In this document: in pieces, positions 11,442-22,149 of the stretch | Layout of the letters: every line of letters starts with the position of its first letter | Position numbering within the stretch: the first letter of the stretch is position 1 | Assembly (NCBI GenBank): GCA_023374045.1 | Contig: CM041776.1 | Location: 351,167,636-351,231,635, forward strand | Length of the DNA: 64,000 bases | Direction of reading: 5' to 3' | DNA from: Limonium bicolor | Taxonomy: Eukaryota; Streptophyta; Magnoliopsida; Caryophyllales; Plumbaginaceae | Program-made: the position numbers and the translations under genes | Notes under the pieces: generated by a model | Told to the model about the DNA's origin: nothing | What the model saw: only the letters and a program-made list of their open reading frames with translations | Database searches by the model: none

Positions 11442-12050
11442 GCTGTGCACTCGGAACGGGAGGTATACTGAGTGTCTGCAATGAGGCAGAAGCCGGGAAG
11501 AGCGGCACAATCCTCACCGGTACCTTTCCAGTCAATAGCGTGGATGCTTCGATCTTGTTCGACTCCGGAGCCTCACATACATTTATTTCGATATCTTTTG
11601 CGAAGAGGCTGGGGTTAGACGGTGAAGAGATGTCTGATTTCATAGTCACTCTCCCGTCGAGAGAACGGATCAAGTGTACCCGCTACCACCGAGATGTTGT
11701 TGTACGAATTAGAGATGAAGAGTTTCCGATCAACTTGATAGAGTTCGAGGGACTTGGTTTTGATGTGATTGTCGGGATGAACTGGTTGGAGCGGTACAAG
11801 GGTAGAATCCTGTGTGCCGAGCATCGTCTGCTTCTTCGGAGTTCGTCTGAGGTTACTATATCATACCGCCAGAGGCCCAGAGAGCCTTCGACTCAGATCA
11901 TCACCGCCATGGCCTTGTATCATGAAATACGACGAGGGAATGATGTATACCTCTGCTATGTCCAGGACATAGAGAGAGACCCAGAATTTAGCCCAGATGT
12001 GCCGGTAGTGTCGGAGTTTCCTGATGTATTTCCTAAGGAACTGCCGGGCA
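11442..12050 (+). pseudogene. pol: Pol: aspartic protease
   Basis: The frame opens after the acceptor at 11441. It contains the catalytic motif FDSGASHTF (codons from 11558) and the flap-like GFDVIVGMNWL further on, typical of Ty3/gypsy protease that cuts Gag-Pol. No start codon is needed if the frame is reached by splicing from gag. This section has no stop and runs straight into reverse transcriptase. Confidence 0.9.
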
Positions 12051-13330
12051 TGCCGCCAGCACGGGAAGTGGAGTTTGAGATTGATTTGGTTCCGGGCATC
12101 GGACCAATTGCGAAGGCGCCCTATCGTATGGCTCCAGCAGAGATGACAGAGCTCAAGGAGCACCTGAGAGACCTACTCGACAAGGGATTTATCCGCCCTA
12201 GCGTTTCACCATGAGGAGTGCCGGTCCTCTTCGTGAAGAAGAAGGACGGTAGTCTCCGCCTGTGTATTGATTATCGAGAGCTGAATGCAGTTACGGTGAA
12301 GAACCGTTATCCTTTACCACGCATCGACGACTTATTTGATCAGTTGAAAGGAGCATCAGTATTCTCCAAGATAGATTTACGATCTGGTTACCATCAGATT
12401 GCCATCCGTGACAGTGATATCGAGAAAACCGCATTCAGAACCAGATATGGACATTATGAGTTTACGGTTATGCCGTTTGGTTTATCCAACGCACCAGCCA
12501 AGTTCATGGACTTAATGAACCGCTTGTTCCAAGATCAGTTGGACAAGTCAGTGGTAGTCTTCATCGACGATATACTTGTGTACTCGAATCGAGAGGTGAG
12601 CATGAAAGCCACCTGAGAAATGTGTTACAAACATTGAGAAAGAATCATTGTATGCGAAATTTTCTAAGTGTGAGTTTTGGTTGAACCAAGTATCCTTTCT
12701 TGGTCATGTGATTTTTGAGGCCTGGATCGCTGTTGATCCGGCAAAGATAGATGCAGTGTGCACCTGGCCTAGGCCGAAGACAGTTACCGATATTCGGAGC
12801 TTCCTCGGTCTGGCAGGATATTATAGGAGATTTGTGAAGGACTTCTCCAGTGTCTCGAAGCCGATGACTTCCTTAATGAATAAGGATGCACCATTCGAGT
12901 GGATAGATGACTGCGAGAGTTCTTTTCAGAGTCTCAAGGATGCTCTGACATCTGCACCAATCCTGACTATACCAGACGGTCCAGATGGGTTTGAGGTCTA
13001 TTGCGACGCGTCAGGCAGAGGTATGGGTTGTGTGTTGATGCAACACGGGAAGGTCGTAGTGTACGCCTCCCGACAGCTGAAGAAGCACGAAGAGAACTAC
13101 CCTACCCACGATTTAGAACTGGGTGCCATTGTCTTCACTTTGAAGATATGGCGACATCATTTGTATGGGGTAAGCGTGACAATCTATTCCGACCACAAGA
13201 GTTTAAAGTACTTGTTCACTCAGAAGGAGTTGAACATGAGACAAAGAAGGTGGGTCGGTTCTTAAACGACTATGACATCAATTTACAGTACAAGAAGGGT
13301 AAGACAAATGTGGTAGCTGACACACTGAGT
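12051..13330 (+). pseudogene. pol: Pol: reverse transcriptase and RNase H (broken)
   Basis: Reverse transcriptase runs from the conserved RMAPAE through [28 protein letters not shown] and the catalytic FIDDILVYS to [11 protein letters not shown]. RNase H follows, with [21 protein letters not shown] and SDHKSLKYL. Lesions: TGA at 12212-12214 in place of a conserved tryptophan; two frameshifts near 12600-12650 just after the catalytic site; one frameshift near 13255 at the RNase H-integrase border. The copy cannot make a working enzyme. Confidence 0.93.
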
Positions 13331-14652
13331 CGTCGAGCACACTCTCTCCATTCTAGTCTCTCATTCTAGCTTGGTTGAAGAGGTGCGGAGTGCTCAGATG
13401 ACGGATCAGTATATGTTGGAGATCAGGCAGAAGCTTATTGATGGCACATTCGAGGGTCAGAAGTATGACTTCCGACTCCACGATGATGACCTGATTAGGC
13501 TGAATGGCCGACTGTGTATTCCGAGGAGTAGTGCTGAGCTGAAGGAGCGCATACTGAGTGAATCCCATCGTTCTACTACTTCGATTCACCCCGAGCTTCA
13601 AAGATGTACAAGGGTATGAAAAGATATTTTTGGTGGGCTGGAATGAAGAAGGATGTGAATGACTATGTGTTGAGGTGTCTCACTTGTCAGAAGGTCAAGT
13701 TTGAGCATCGACGGCCTGGTAGTATGGTACAGCCAATGCCAGTGCCTGAGTGGAAGTTCCATGACATTTCTATAGACTTCGTAGTAGGGCTTTCGCCTAC
13801 AAGGGGAGGTCTGAATATGATTTGGGTTGTTGTTGACCAACTGACCAAGGTGGCTCGATTCATACCGATGAAGGACACCTGGAAAGTAGCAAAACTTGCA
13901 GAGCTCGTTGACAGAGAAATTGTACGGCACCACGGGGTACCGAAGACTATCGTTTCTGATAGGGATACCAGATTCCTCTCGGGGTACTGGAGAACTACAC
14001 GGAAGCGCTTGGTACCGAGCTGAAGCTAAGTACAGCGTTCCACCCACAGGCAGATGGTCAGAGTGAGCGCACCATCCAGACACTCGAGGACATGTTGCGG
14101 GCATGTGCACTTGACTTTCAGACCAGCTGGATTGATAAGTTACATCTGATTGAGTTTAGCTACAACAACAGTTACCATGCTTCGATCAAGATGTCTCCCT
14201 TCCAGGCTTTGTACGGTAGACCATGCCACACACCATTATGCTGGGATGAGTCGAGTGAGACGGTCATTATAGGACCAGAGTACCTGGAACAAGTACAAGC
14301 AGAAGTACGCTAGATCCGGGCTAACATGAAGGCAGCTCAGGATAGGCAGAAATCATACGCCGATGTGCGCAGACATGACCTGGAGTTCACCGTGGGCGAT
14401 CAGGTATTTCTTAGAGTATCCCCCATGAAGGGAGTGTTTCGTTTTGGCCAGAAAGGCAAGTTGAGCCCGAAATATGTGGGGCCTTATGTTGTGACGGAGC
14501 GGATCGGCCCGGTAGCTTACAGACTTGATTTACCCACCGAGCTGGGCAAGGTACATGATGTATTTAATATGTCCCAGTTGAAGAAATATATGTCTCATCC
14601 ATCTCATGTACTTCAGCCTGAAAGGCTAACCTTAGAGCCGACCATGCGATGA
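13331..14652 (+). pseudogene. pol: Pol: integrase (broken)
   Basis: The HHCC-type zinc region is represented by MYKGMKRYFWW and CLTCQKVK. The core has DFVVGLSPTRGGLNMIWVVV, SDRDTRF and, after a shift, HPQADGQSERTIQTLED. The tail has LYGRPCHTPLCW and KLSPKYVGPY. Breaks: a shift near 13365, a shift near 13595 at the zinc region, a shift near 13990 inside the core, and TAG at 14311-14313. The domain would insert the cDNA into the chromosome. Confidence 0.92.
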
Positions 14653-14829
14653 GTGGAGACTCCCGTACGGATTCTGGATACTAAGACTCGAGACACTCGC
14701 CATAAGTCTGTGAGACTGATGAAGGTCCTCTGGTCTAACCAGGACGTCGAGGAGGCCACTTGGGAGCTGGAAGATAAGATGAAGGTGAAGTACCCGTCGT
14801 TGTTTACTTCTAAGTGTTTGTGTGTATAG
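14653..14829 (+). pseudogene. pol: Pol C-terminal chromodomain-like tail
   Basis: After TGA 14650-14652 the same frame continues for about 59 codons to TAG 14827-14829. It contains KVLWSNQDVEEATWELEDKM followed by YPSLF. An aromatic W...ATWE...M...YP.LF end is typical of plant chromoviruses, where a chromodomain-like tail guides insertion. It is too short and degenerate to name the clade firmly. Confidence 0.65.
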
Positions 14830-14850
14830 GGTACGGGGCTTACCCCTTTT

Positions 14851-14862
14851 AAGGGGGGTAGA
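14851..14862 (+). other. Internal copy of the polypurine tract
   Basis: AAGGGGGGTAGA, the same 12 bases as the polypurine tract beside the 3' LTR, occurs here 235 bases upstream, right after the pol stop and also preceded by TTTT. Confidence 0.6.
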
Positions 14863-15085
14863 GCCGTTTTGGTTATGTGTGTACGACATGTATTTAAATA
14901 CATCGTCTATATTATGTTGTTATGTTATCTTGTTATCTGAATGATGTTATGTTGTATGGACCTTGTGTCCGATGTTATGAAAGTATGTTGTTAATGTTGT
15001 TATGGAAGTATTGATTTATAAGTAGTCCCCATGTTGAATATTTTAGATATGAAGGAAGTGTGAACTTTGGGGACAAAGTTCTTTT

Positions 15086-15097
15086 AAGGGGGGTAGA
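15086..15097 (+). other. Polypurine tract
   Basis: AAGGGGGGTAGA lies one base before the TG of the 3' LTR, the standard place for the plus-strand primer. Confidence 0.9.
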
Positions 15098-15098
15098 T

Positions 15099-18000
15099 TG
15101 AAATACCCCAAACCTAGGTATGTTTTTTAAATATTAAACTATGGTATATTAAGACTAAAAAGCGTCTTAGAAACATTAGTAAACAATTTGAACCATAGAG
15201 AACACAAATAAATACCTTAAAGTCAATATGGGCAAAAATGTGCTCTAAGCTTGGGATTAGTTTGGTTAAGACCTAATAAGCTTACCAAGACTTTATTTAT
15301 ATGTTAATGAACATATTAAATCAATTACCAAAGAAAACCAAGCTTGACAACAAGTTAAAACATAAAATGTGCTTTAAGGAGCCTTAAAGCACATTTTTGA
15401 AAAATTGTCTTGTAAATGGGTTTTGAGTGGCTAAAAGTCCGTCATTACTCTTTAATTAACATGTGTACTACTTAGTATCACATTAGGAAGTCTAAATCAA
15501 TGGGAAATCAAAAATTTCACAAATATGTGCCTTGTTTTGTGAATAGTAACTAAAATAAGCAAGTTTATAACATAAGTCAATATAAGTAAGTTAATTGGTC
15601 AACAAAGACTAAAATACCCCTTATTATAATATGGGGGCCGGTTTTCTTATAAGGGATGAGTCATCCCCTTGTTAGTTTAATAAGAAGGAAAGGAAGTGAT
15701 AAAGCTAGTTACTATTTGCTTTAACTTACAAATATCTCCAAAAGCAACTCAAACTTCATTCTCTTCATTTCTTTCATGTTCCCACTGTCTTCTACCTTCC
15801 TTCTTGCTCTCTTTCACGGTAATGCTACAGCACCACCACCATTCTTCATCTTCAATCTCTTATATCTCCTAGCTCCCTTTGCCAAATCAAAAACCAAGAC
15901 TACCATTCTTTTTGTCTTGCCAAGCTCTTCAACTTCATCCTTTCAAAACTCCAAGAGCTCCATTTCGGTGCCAAGAGGAATCTCCATGGGAGGAGCTTGA
16001 GCTCATCTTTTTACATATTATTGTTCTCCTTTGCTTCAAGGTAAGGAAACTCAAAGAAAAACAACATTTCCTCCATGTTTTGGTATTGACCGAAAATCAC
16101 CATTGATGGTGTTCTTTACCTTGCTTTGTTTTAGCTTCATTTCAACCTTTCAAGGACTTGGTGGAGTCCTCTCTTGCTGCATATCCAAACTCTCTTTCAT
16201 TGCCAAGGTAAAACAACTATCTTATTGTGTTAAGACAATATATGTAACTAGGGTTTACAATGAGATTAAGCATGAAGCTTGAATACTCATTACCTTGCTT
16301 GTATATTTGTTAGAAGTTGACAAACAATCAAAAGCCTTGCCGATTTTAGTCAAGGAAACAAGAAAGAAGTTGTGAGGAAAAGAGGTAAATGTGCTAACCT
16401 AATGTAGTTTAATGTCTTAGGAGAGATGAGCTTATATTGCTTATTGAAAACTACTTAAGGAGCTAATGGTAAATGACTTAGTAAAATGCTCTCAAGAGTT
16501 TATTAAAGGCATATGAATTGATGGGTGTAATTGCAGGTCGAAGGCATATATTGTGTGGAAATTCAGTGTTTAAGGTTTATGCATTTTAAGGGCCTAAGAG
16601 CCATGCTATTTAAGGGCCTAAGTGCCAAGCAATTTAAATTATGCACTATGTTGTGAGGTAGTGTAAATTGGGTGAAGTTTTGTGTGTGAGGATGCTCTTG
16701 ATGGATTTAGGTGTTCTTGAATGCTCAAAGGTGAAAACAATGTGTTTCGGTATAGCAATGTTCTAGGAGAACCCATGTCAAAATTTAGGTAATGTACAAG
16801 AAGTTCTAGGTGTTTAAATAAGCTTTGGTGAACTAAGAAGTATTAAAAATGACTAGGTGTTTTACTAGGAAAGAAAGAATGTCTTAAGGTGTTCTGGGAA
16901 ACTAAAAGTGCTTAGGCATCATTCAGGAGTTTAGGTAGGTAAGAAAAGATGCTTGGGAGATGATGTTATAGTGGTGAGAAAGTATTTTGGGATAGTGGTT
17001 ATCATAGGTGAGAAACACCATTTAGGAACCTAGTAAGAAAAGTTATAAGTGTTGTTGAATTTTATAAGAAGAATTGAGTAACAAGTTGGACAAGGAACTA
17101 GTGAGTTTAAGATGATATTTTGGCATTAGAATATACCTAAGATCATTTGGGAAGTTTATACATATAATGGGTAAGGAGAACCATTGCAACAAGACTTAGA
17201 AAATGTTAAAAATGCAAATCTGTAGCGGGGGTCCGAGACCTAGGTCTTGGGTAATGTCCCGGACCATGCATTAAAAAGGGGCCGAGAGTTCTTACACAGC
17301 CTTGGTCCGGGACTTGGGTCTTGTAGGAAGTCCCGGACCACCCCCTTATTTACCCCCGAGAGTCTTGCTAGTATTGGTCCGGGACCTAGGACTTGTATGA
17401 AGTCCCGGACCACCCCATGAAAACAGCCCGAGGATTTTACAAAGACAAGGTCCGGGACCTTAGTTGGGGACCAAGTCCCGGACCACTTAAAAAGTTGGGT
17501 TTAAGGTTAAATAATGATGACTAATGATGGGGATTAGTTAGTAATGATGTTATGAGGTTGTCTAAGACATGTTAAGTGTGTTATAAAGACCATTTGAAAG
17601 GTGAGGAGTTATAACAAAATGTGAAAGTAAAATAAACTAGATATGTGAAATAATAAGTTAACAACAGATTAGTATATTAATTAACCGACGTTACTAAATG
17701 TGTATAGGATTCTTCAAAGGTGGAAACCAGTCGAAGCAAGGACCAAGGTATGGTTTTCTTGCAGTCTGTTGCCTACCGGTTTACACCGGCTTGTGTGTTG
17801 TTGTTTTTCTGGGTGTTTATGACCTTGTAAGACTTAAGTCATGTAATGAGTTTACAGTTGTTTATATTATCGTGTGTTAAGATGTGACTCATTTCCCTTG
17901 TGTGTGTCTAACTAGACTTGAACACTTGCTTGTGAATTCATTTATTAAGTTTTAATGTGGAACTTCTAACATGTGCTAACTGGGGAGTGAGGAGTCCGGT

Positions 18001-18852
18001 AGTTCCGGCCACGCGTGTGAGTATGGGAGTCGATGTCATAACCGGTTCGATTCTCTTTGTATGTTATGGTTGTCTTCCATTTTGGTTTTCAACCTTCCAT
18101 TTAGCTTATCCAAGGCTATTTTACTGACTCACGTCGGGCCACAGGGGCATACTACGTTTGTTCGGTGTGCTTGGGTTACTATATCCGACGCACCTTGGGG
18201 TTAAGTTATCCGTTCAATCTAACAGGACGGTAACGAGTTATGTAACGAGCTTAGCATGAGTTTGGCAACATTCTCTAGGCTCTCCATGTGATCTAACTAT
18301 GTTGGTTCAGTTTCTAAAGTGACCGTTCTTGTTATGTTAAATGTGTTGTTGTGCTGTGCAATATACCTTGCTATGCTATATATTTATACATTGTATGTTT
18401 AAAATCAATGTCATGTTATCATGACAAATAGTTGCGCGTATCCCGGTAGCCGATGGGATGCGCGTTAACCATACCAGCCAAGGGTTGCTGACCCCCTCGG
18501 GGGCTCCATATTTATATTGCAGGATGAGGATCGAAGAAGCGGAATGGCTCTAGATTCTAGGTGGTAGAAATACTTTGGTAATTTTGGATGTTGAGCCCGG
18601 GATGCGCCTGTGCTCCCGTGGCGTTATATTTTGGTACCGTTTGTATTACAGTGACGGTCGTTGACAGTTGAGAGTGGAGATTATGTGTACAGTTTACAGT
18701 GATGGATGTTGTTAAATACTCGGTATATTGGTTATGTATATATGGATGTTAGTACCTAACGCTCGGGAGTCTGATCATCAGACCGGTACACTTGTATTTG
18801 TTTGCCTTGTTAACCACGTGGGTGGTTAACGGCGTTGTAGCACCGAACCGTA
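15099..18852 (+). repeat. 3' LTR, lacking its last ~70 bases
   Basis: It matches the 5' LTR from its TG to CACCGAACCG (18850). The last roughly 70 bases of the 5' LTR (about 3758-3827) are absent; only TA (18851-18852) separates the break from the GATAT duplication. A deletion after insertion fits, because the target duplication is intact. The four-hairpin array is conserved at 17230-17484. Confidence 0.93.
17230..17484. repeat. Four tandem hairpins in the 3' LTR
   Basis: Same array as in the 5' LTR. The first hairpin has a G-to-A change in its left arm (GGTCCGAGAC); the other three are perfect. Confidence 0.88.
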
Positions 18853-18857
18853 GATAT
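18853..18857. repeat. Target site duplication GATAT (right)
   Basis: Partner of 19-23. Confidence 0.85.
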
Positions 18858-19857
18858 CCTCCCTTCCGGGTCAGATACAACAAAATCGCGCAAGCATATG
18901 TCAAATTAAAGAAATTGAATCTCCACCCCCGGGTGGATATTTTTGCATGGAAATTTTTTAACTGTATTATCCCTTGCAAGGCGGAACTTAAAAGGAGATG
19001 TGATGTGGGTGACGATCGATGTAATTTTTATGGGGCGTGGGAGAACGTGAATCATGTTTTTGTTAATTGCCCTAATGTGAAACCCCTATGGGTTAATTGG
19101 GAAGGGGATCTACCTAGTAAATATTTCAACGATAATGAAATGTATGATTGGGTTCTACATTTTATCTTGCAAGAATCAAAAGAGAAAGGAAGAGAATTGG
19201 TTACTTATCTCTGGAAAATCTGCAGGTTTGCACGATGCCAAACGATGCTCGGACGAGCGCCGACAATGAGGTGGGGCTGGGATCAGGCCTCCTCCTTCCT
19301 CGAAGTGTGGGCGGACTGTGACGTGCCAGATCCCCGGGGTGCAAAGAGGCATGAGGGTGGGATCGGAGTTCCAGTTGATGATGAAGGGTTGGACGGGGTA
19401 GTGTGGGTGGACGGAAACTCACAAAATGGCGAAGAATTTGGTGTGGGTGCGGTTGCGAAAGAGAAGGAAATAAGGATTGTAGGCTTTGCGATCGATTGAG
19501 GGTGGGGAAATCAGACACCGTGCCTAGTGGAGCGAGGGCAGCGATGACGGGTGTCAAACTGTCGAAGAAACTGGGATGAAAGAGGGTGGAAATTGTCTCA
19601 AACTGTTTGAAAATTATCAATCACCTTAACCCCTATTTTTCCTGTTGTTTGTAAAATTCTTAAGAATATTAACCGGCAAAAAGTTTTTTTGTGGAGCTAA
19701 GATGGAGATTTCTCCCTGCAGAGCATAACTCTTGGGCTCACTTATTAGCTAGGAAAGAAAGAGGTAAGAAGACATCAGCTTTTGTATTGGGCCACAAGCC
19801 CAAGAATATTTCCTTGAAATTTGATGAAAGTTATTTGGTTTTTCAAAAAAAAAACAA
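18858..19857 (+). pseudogene. LINE ORF2 remnant: zf-RVT and RNase H-like end
   Basis: A frame through 18858-19499 reads HPRVDIFAWKFF, then a Cys/His pattern with NHVFVNCPNVKPLW. This is the zinc-binding domain after reverse transcriptase in plant L1-type LINEs. VWVDGNSQNGEEFGVGAV follows, like the start of a plant RNase H domain, and HNSWAHLLAR at about 19728-19757 in another frame resembles its end. An A-rich tail lies near 19848-19857. The gypsy element interrupts it upstream; only 23 bases of the left side are inside this window. Confidence 0.7.
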
Positions 19858-20190
19858 ACTTCAAAACTTATTTATGTTTCATGTCATTTTCAACGATTAA
19901 CGAAATTCTAATAATTGGTTTCATTACTAGTACATACTAAAACTAATTATGTATTAGTGTCATTAAATCAAAGCATACAGTATGTATCAGTGTCATTTAA
20001 TCAAAGTATATACGTATTCGTGTCTAATCTACGTATTATATGTTTGAAAACAAGAAAAATGTGTTTTTTTGTTGTCCCGTTAATTCGTTACCAGAACAAG
20101 ATTTAACCGACGACAAAAATCTTATGTCTCGCGTTCTCATTATAGGAGTGAGTTCTGTCTTATGGGCGGGGATTATGTTCAGGGCCTTAT
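19858..20190. other. Unassigned AT-rich spacer
   Basis: Short near-repeats such as GTGTCATT(T/A)AATCAAA occur around 19960-20005. I see no gene or element boundary. Confidence 0.4.
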
Positions 20191-22073
20191 GTATTTCCCT
20201 GAATCATCCTGGACTAACTAACAACCATTAGATTAGGAGATGTATATATGGAGGGTCCAGATTATATTAAATTGTTTTTAGAAAAATAAAACTTACATTG
20301 ATGATAGTTAGTTACTTACTGGTTTTGTGGGAGGCAGTTTTTCCACTACGCAAAACACATAACACGTTATCATTTTCCCCTTAATCCTCTATGGAGTAAT
20401 TACCAGATTTTTTTTGCAGCATCGTCTACATACCGTTATTATTTATTTATCAGTGCTAAATATAATTTTCAATGTTACTTTCGATGTGGGGTATATTTCA
20501 TTATTCATTGGTATTTTAATCACATTAACATGGTATTTATTAAGTCACATTTGGTATCTTATCTCCATACACGTGTAGCTTGTTTTGGGATATTCATGTT
20601 GAACGAAGGGATTACATTAGAAACAATTACGAATCTAAATCTGGGGTGAGAGGTATTAAATTTTGGTTGTTAGTTCATTTTTTCAGGTAATTAGCAGGTA
20701 TTGTTAAACTTTTCTGAGTGGTTCATTTTTCAATATTCATTGGTATTTTGTTCACGTCAACATGGTATTTATTACAGTCACATTGGTATCATCGCAATGT
20801 GTAGACAAGTACACATCTTTTGAAAATAAGTACAGTACTAGTATTTTGTAAAACAAGTAACAACCTTTTGAAAAACAAATACCAACAATAGGTAGAGAAA
20901 GTACCAAAGACCATCAATTTGGAAAAAGTACAACCCTTTTGGAAAACAAATACCAGTCATAGCTGAGAAAGTACCAACCTTGCTTGCCTTTTGGAAAAAA
21001 ATACCAATCATAGGCAGGGAAAGTACGCAGAGAAAGTACCAGCAGTTTTGTAAAAAACACTGGCCTTTTGGAAAACAAGTACCAGCCATGGGCAGAGAAA
21101 GTACTAGTCATGGGCATGGGCAAGAAAGTACTAGCCATGGGCATGGGAGAGAAAGTACTAGCCATGGGCAGAGAAAGTACCAGCAATTTTGTAAAACAAG
21201 TAATAGACTTTTGAAAAACAAATACCACAGTAGGTAGAGAAAGTACCAAATAACCCATTTGGAAAACAAATAAAGCCTTTTGGAAAATAGATACCAGCCA
21301 TAGACTGAGAAAGTACTACCTTTCAATAACTAATACTAGTCTTTAGGTAAACAAGTACCACTCATAGACAGTGAAAATATCAAAAAAGGAAGATGCTCTT
21401 TAAAATCCCCCAACTTGACAACTATATACGACAAATACAAATTTGAAATACTAAAACCTAATTAATGCAACAATAAAGAGGATTAATAGAAAAATATAGA
21501 AAGAAAAAAGTAAACAAGAATTACTAGTATCAACGGGGTGTTCCTTGTTCGCCGCTTGGGGTTCCAAAGATAGACGCAAGGAAGAGGATTGGTGCTTCGT
21601 CAAATCACCCATGAGAAATTAGCAAAATCAAGTGGGAAGAATGAAGCAGGGTTGTCGAGGATGAACAACCAACGTGGGAGAAGTGCTTCACAACCGCTAA
21701 TAAATCTCAGAATCCTATTGCGTATGATAGGAGGAAGGGACTCTCTATTGCTGATGACGGGGCTGATTTTGTTTTGCTTGTGTTGCCGATTAGAAATCCA
21801 TACGATGATGGAAACATAAGCAAGGTGGAAGGAAGTGGATTGGTTGCAATCGTCAAATTTTAGCAGGAAGAATTGGAATAGCGCAGCGAGAAGAACGTGG
21901 GAGAGGAGGAGGTTATTCAGAATTAAATCATTAATAAACCTAGAATCTCACAAAATATATACCAATTTGTTTTTATCTACTAAAATTATACCAAATATAA
22001 TCTGAACCCTTTAATGTTATTGTTTATAATCTGATGGTCATTATTTGATCCAGAACCGTTCAGGGAGATTTAC
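20191..22073. mobile_element. Non-autonomous TIR element, ~1.9 kb
   Basis: The left end (TTTCCCTGAATCATCCTGGA...ACCATTAGATTA) and the reverse complement of the right end (TCTCCCTGAACGGTTCTGGA...ACCATCAGATTA) match over about 45 bases, and weaker similarity continues to about 90. Long terminal repeats without a transposase suggest a Mutator-like non-autonomous element. No clear 9-base duplication was found, so superfamily and exact ends are uncertain. The interior has a minisatellite (20850-21390), a direct repeat (CATTGGTATTTT...CATGGTATTTATT at 20503 and 20738) and about 400 bases of mixed sequence (21540-21930) that could be captured gene sequence; I do not recognise it. Confidence 0.6.
20850..21390. 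repeat. Minisatellite built on GAGAAAGTACCA units
   Basis: Irregular repeats of about 25-60 bases combine TTTTGGAAAACAAATACCA with CATGGGCAGAGAAAGTACT, about a dozen times. Minus-strand open frames here are repeat artefacts. Confidence 0.8.
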
Positions 22074-22149
22074 TAGTACATAATATTATCTATATATTCC
22101 TGTCTTATAACACCTGGTTTTCAACCTCAACAAATACTAGTAATAAATA

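Larger units (their letters stand above)
24..18852 (+). mobile_element. Ty3/gypsy LTR retrotransposon with AlkB insert
   Basis: The element has two long LTRs (24-3829 and 15099-18852), a primer-binding site, gag, an AlkB-type dioxygenase frame, a pol in the gypsy order protease-RT-RNase H-integrase, and a polypurine tract. The five bases GATAT flank it on both sides (19-23 and 18853-18857), so the ends are secure. Pol order and a C-terminal chromodomain-like tail suggest a chromovirus (Tekay/Del-like), which is inference. The copy is non-functional: at least six in-frame stops and several frameshifts lie in gag-AlkB-pol, and an antisense solo LTR interrupts the leader. LTR identity looks about 97-98% by eye, so insertion is fairly recent. 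Confidence 0.95.

Noticed and set aside
13598..14110. 170-codon minus-strand frame opposite integrase
   Set aside because: The plus strand encodes integrase in this stretch; the antisense frame has no recognisable domain.
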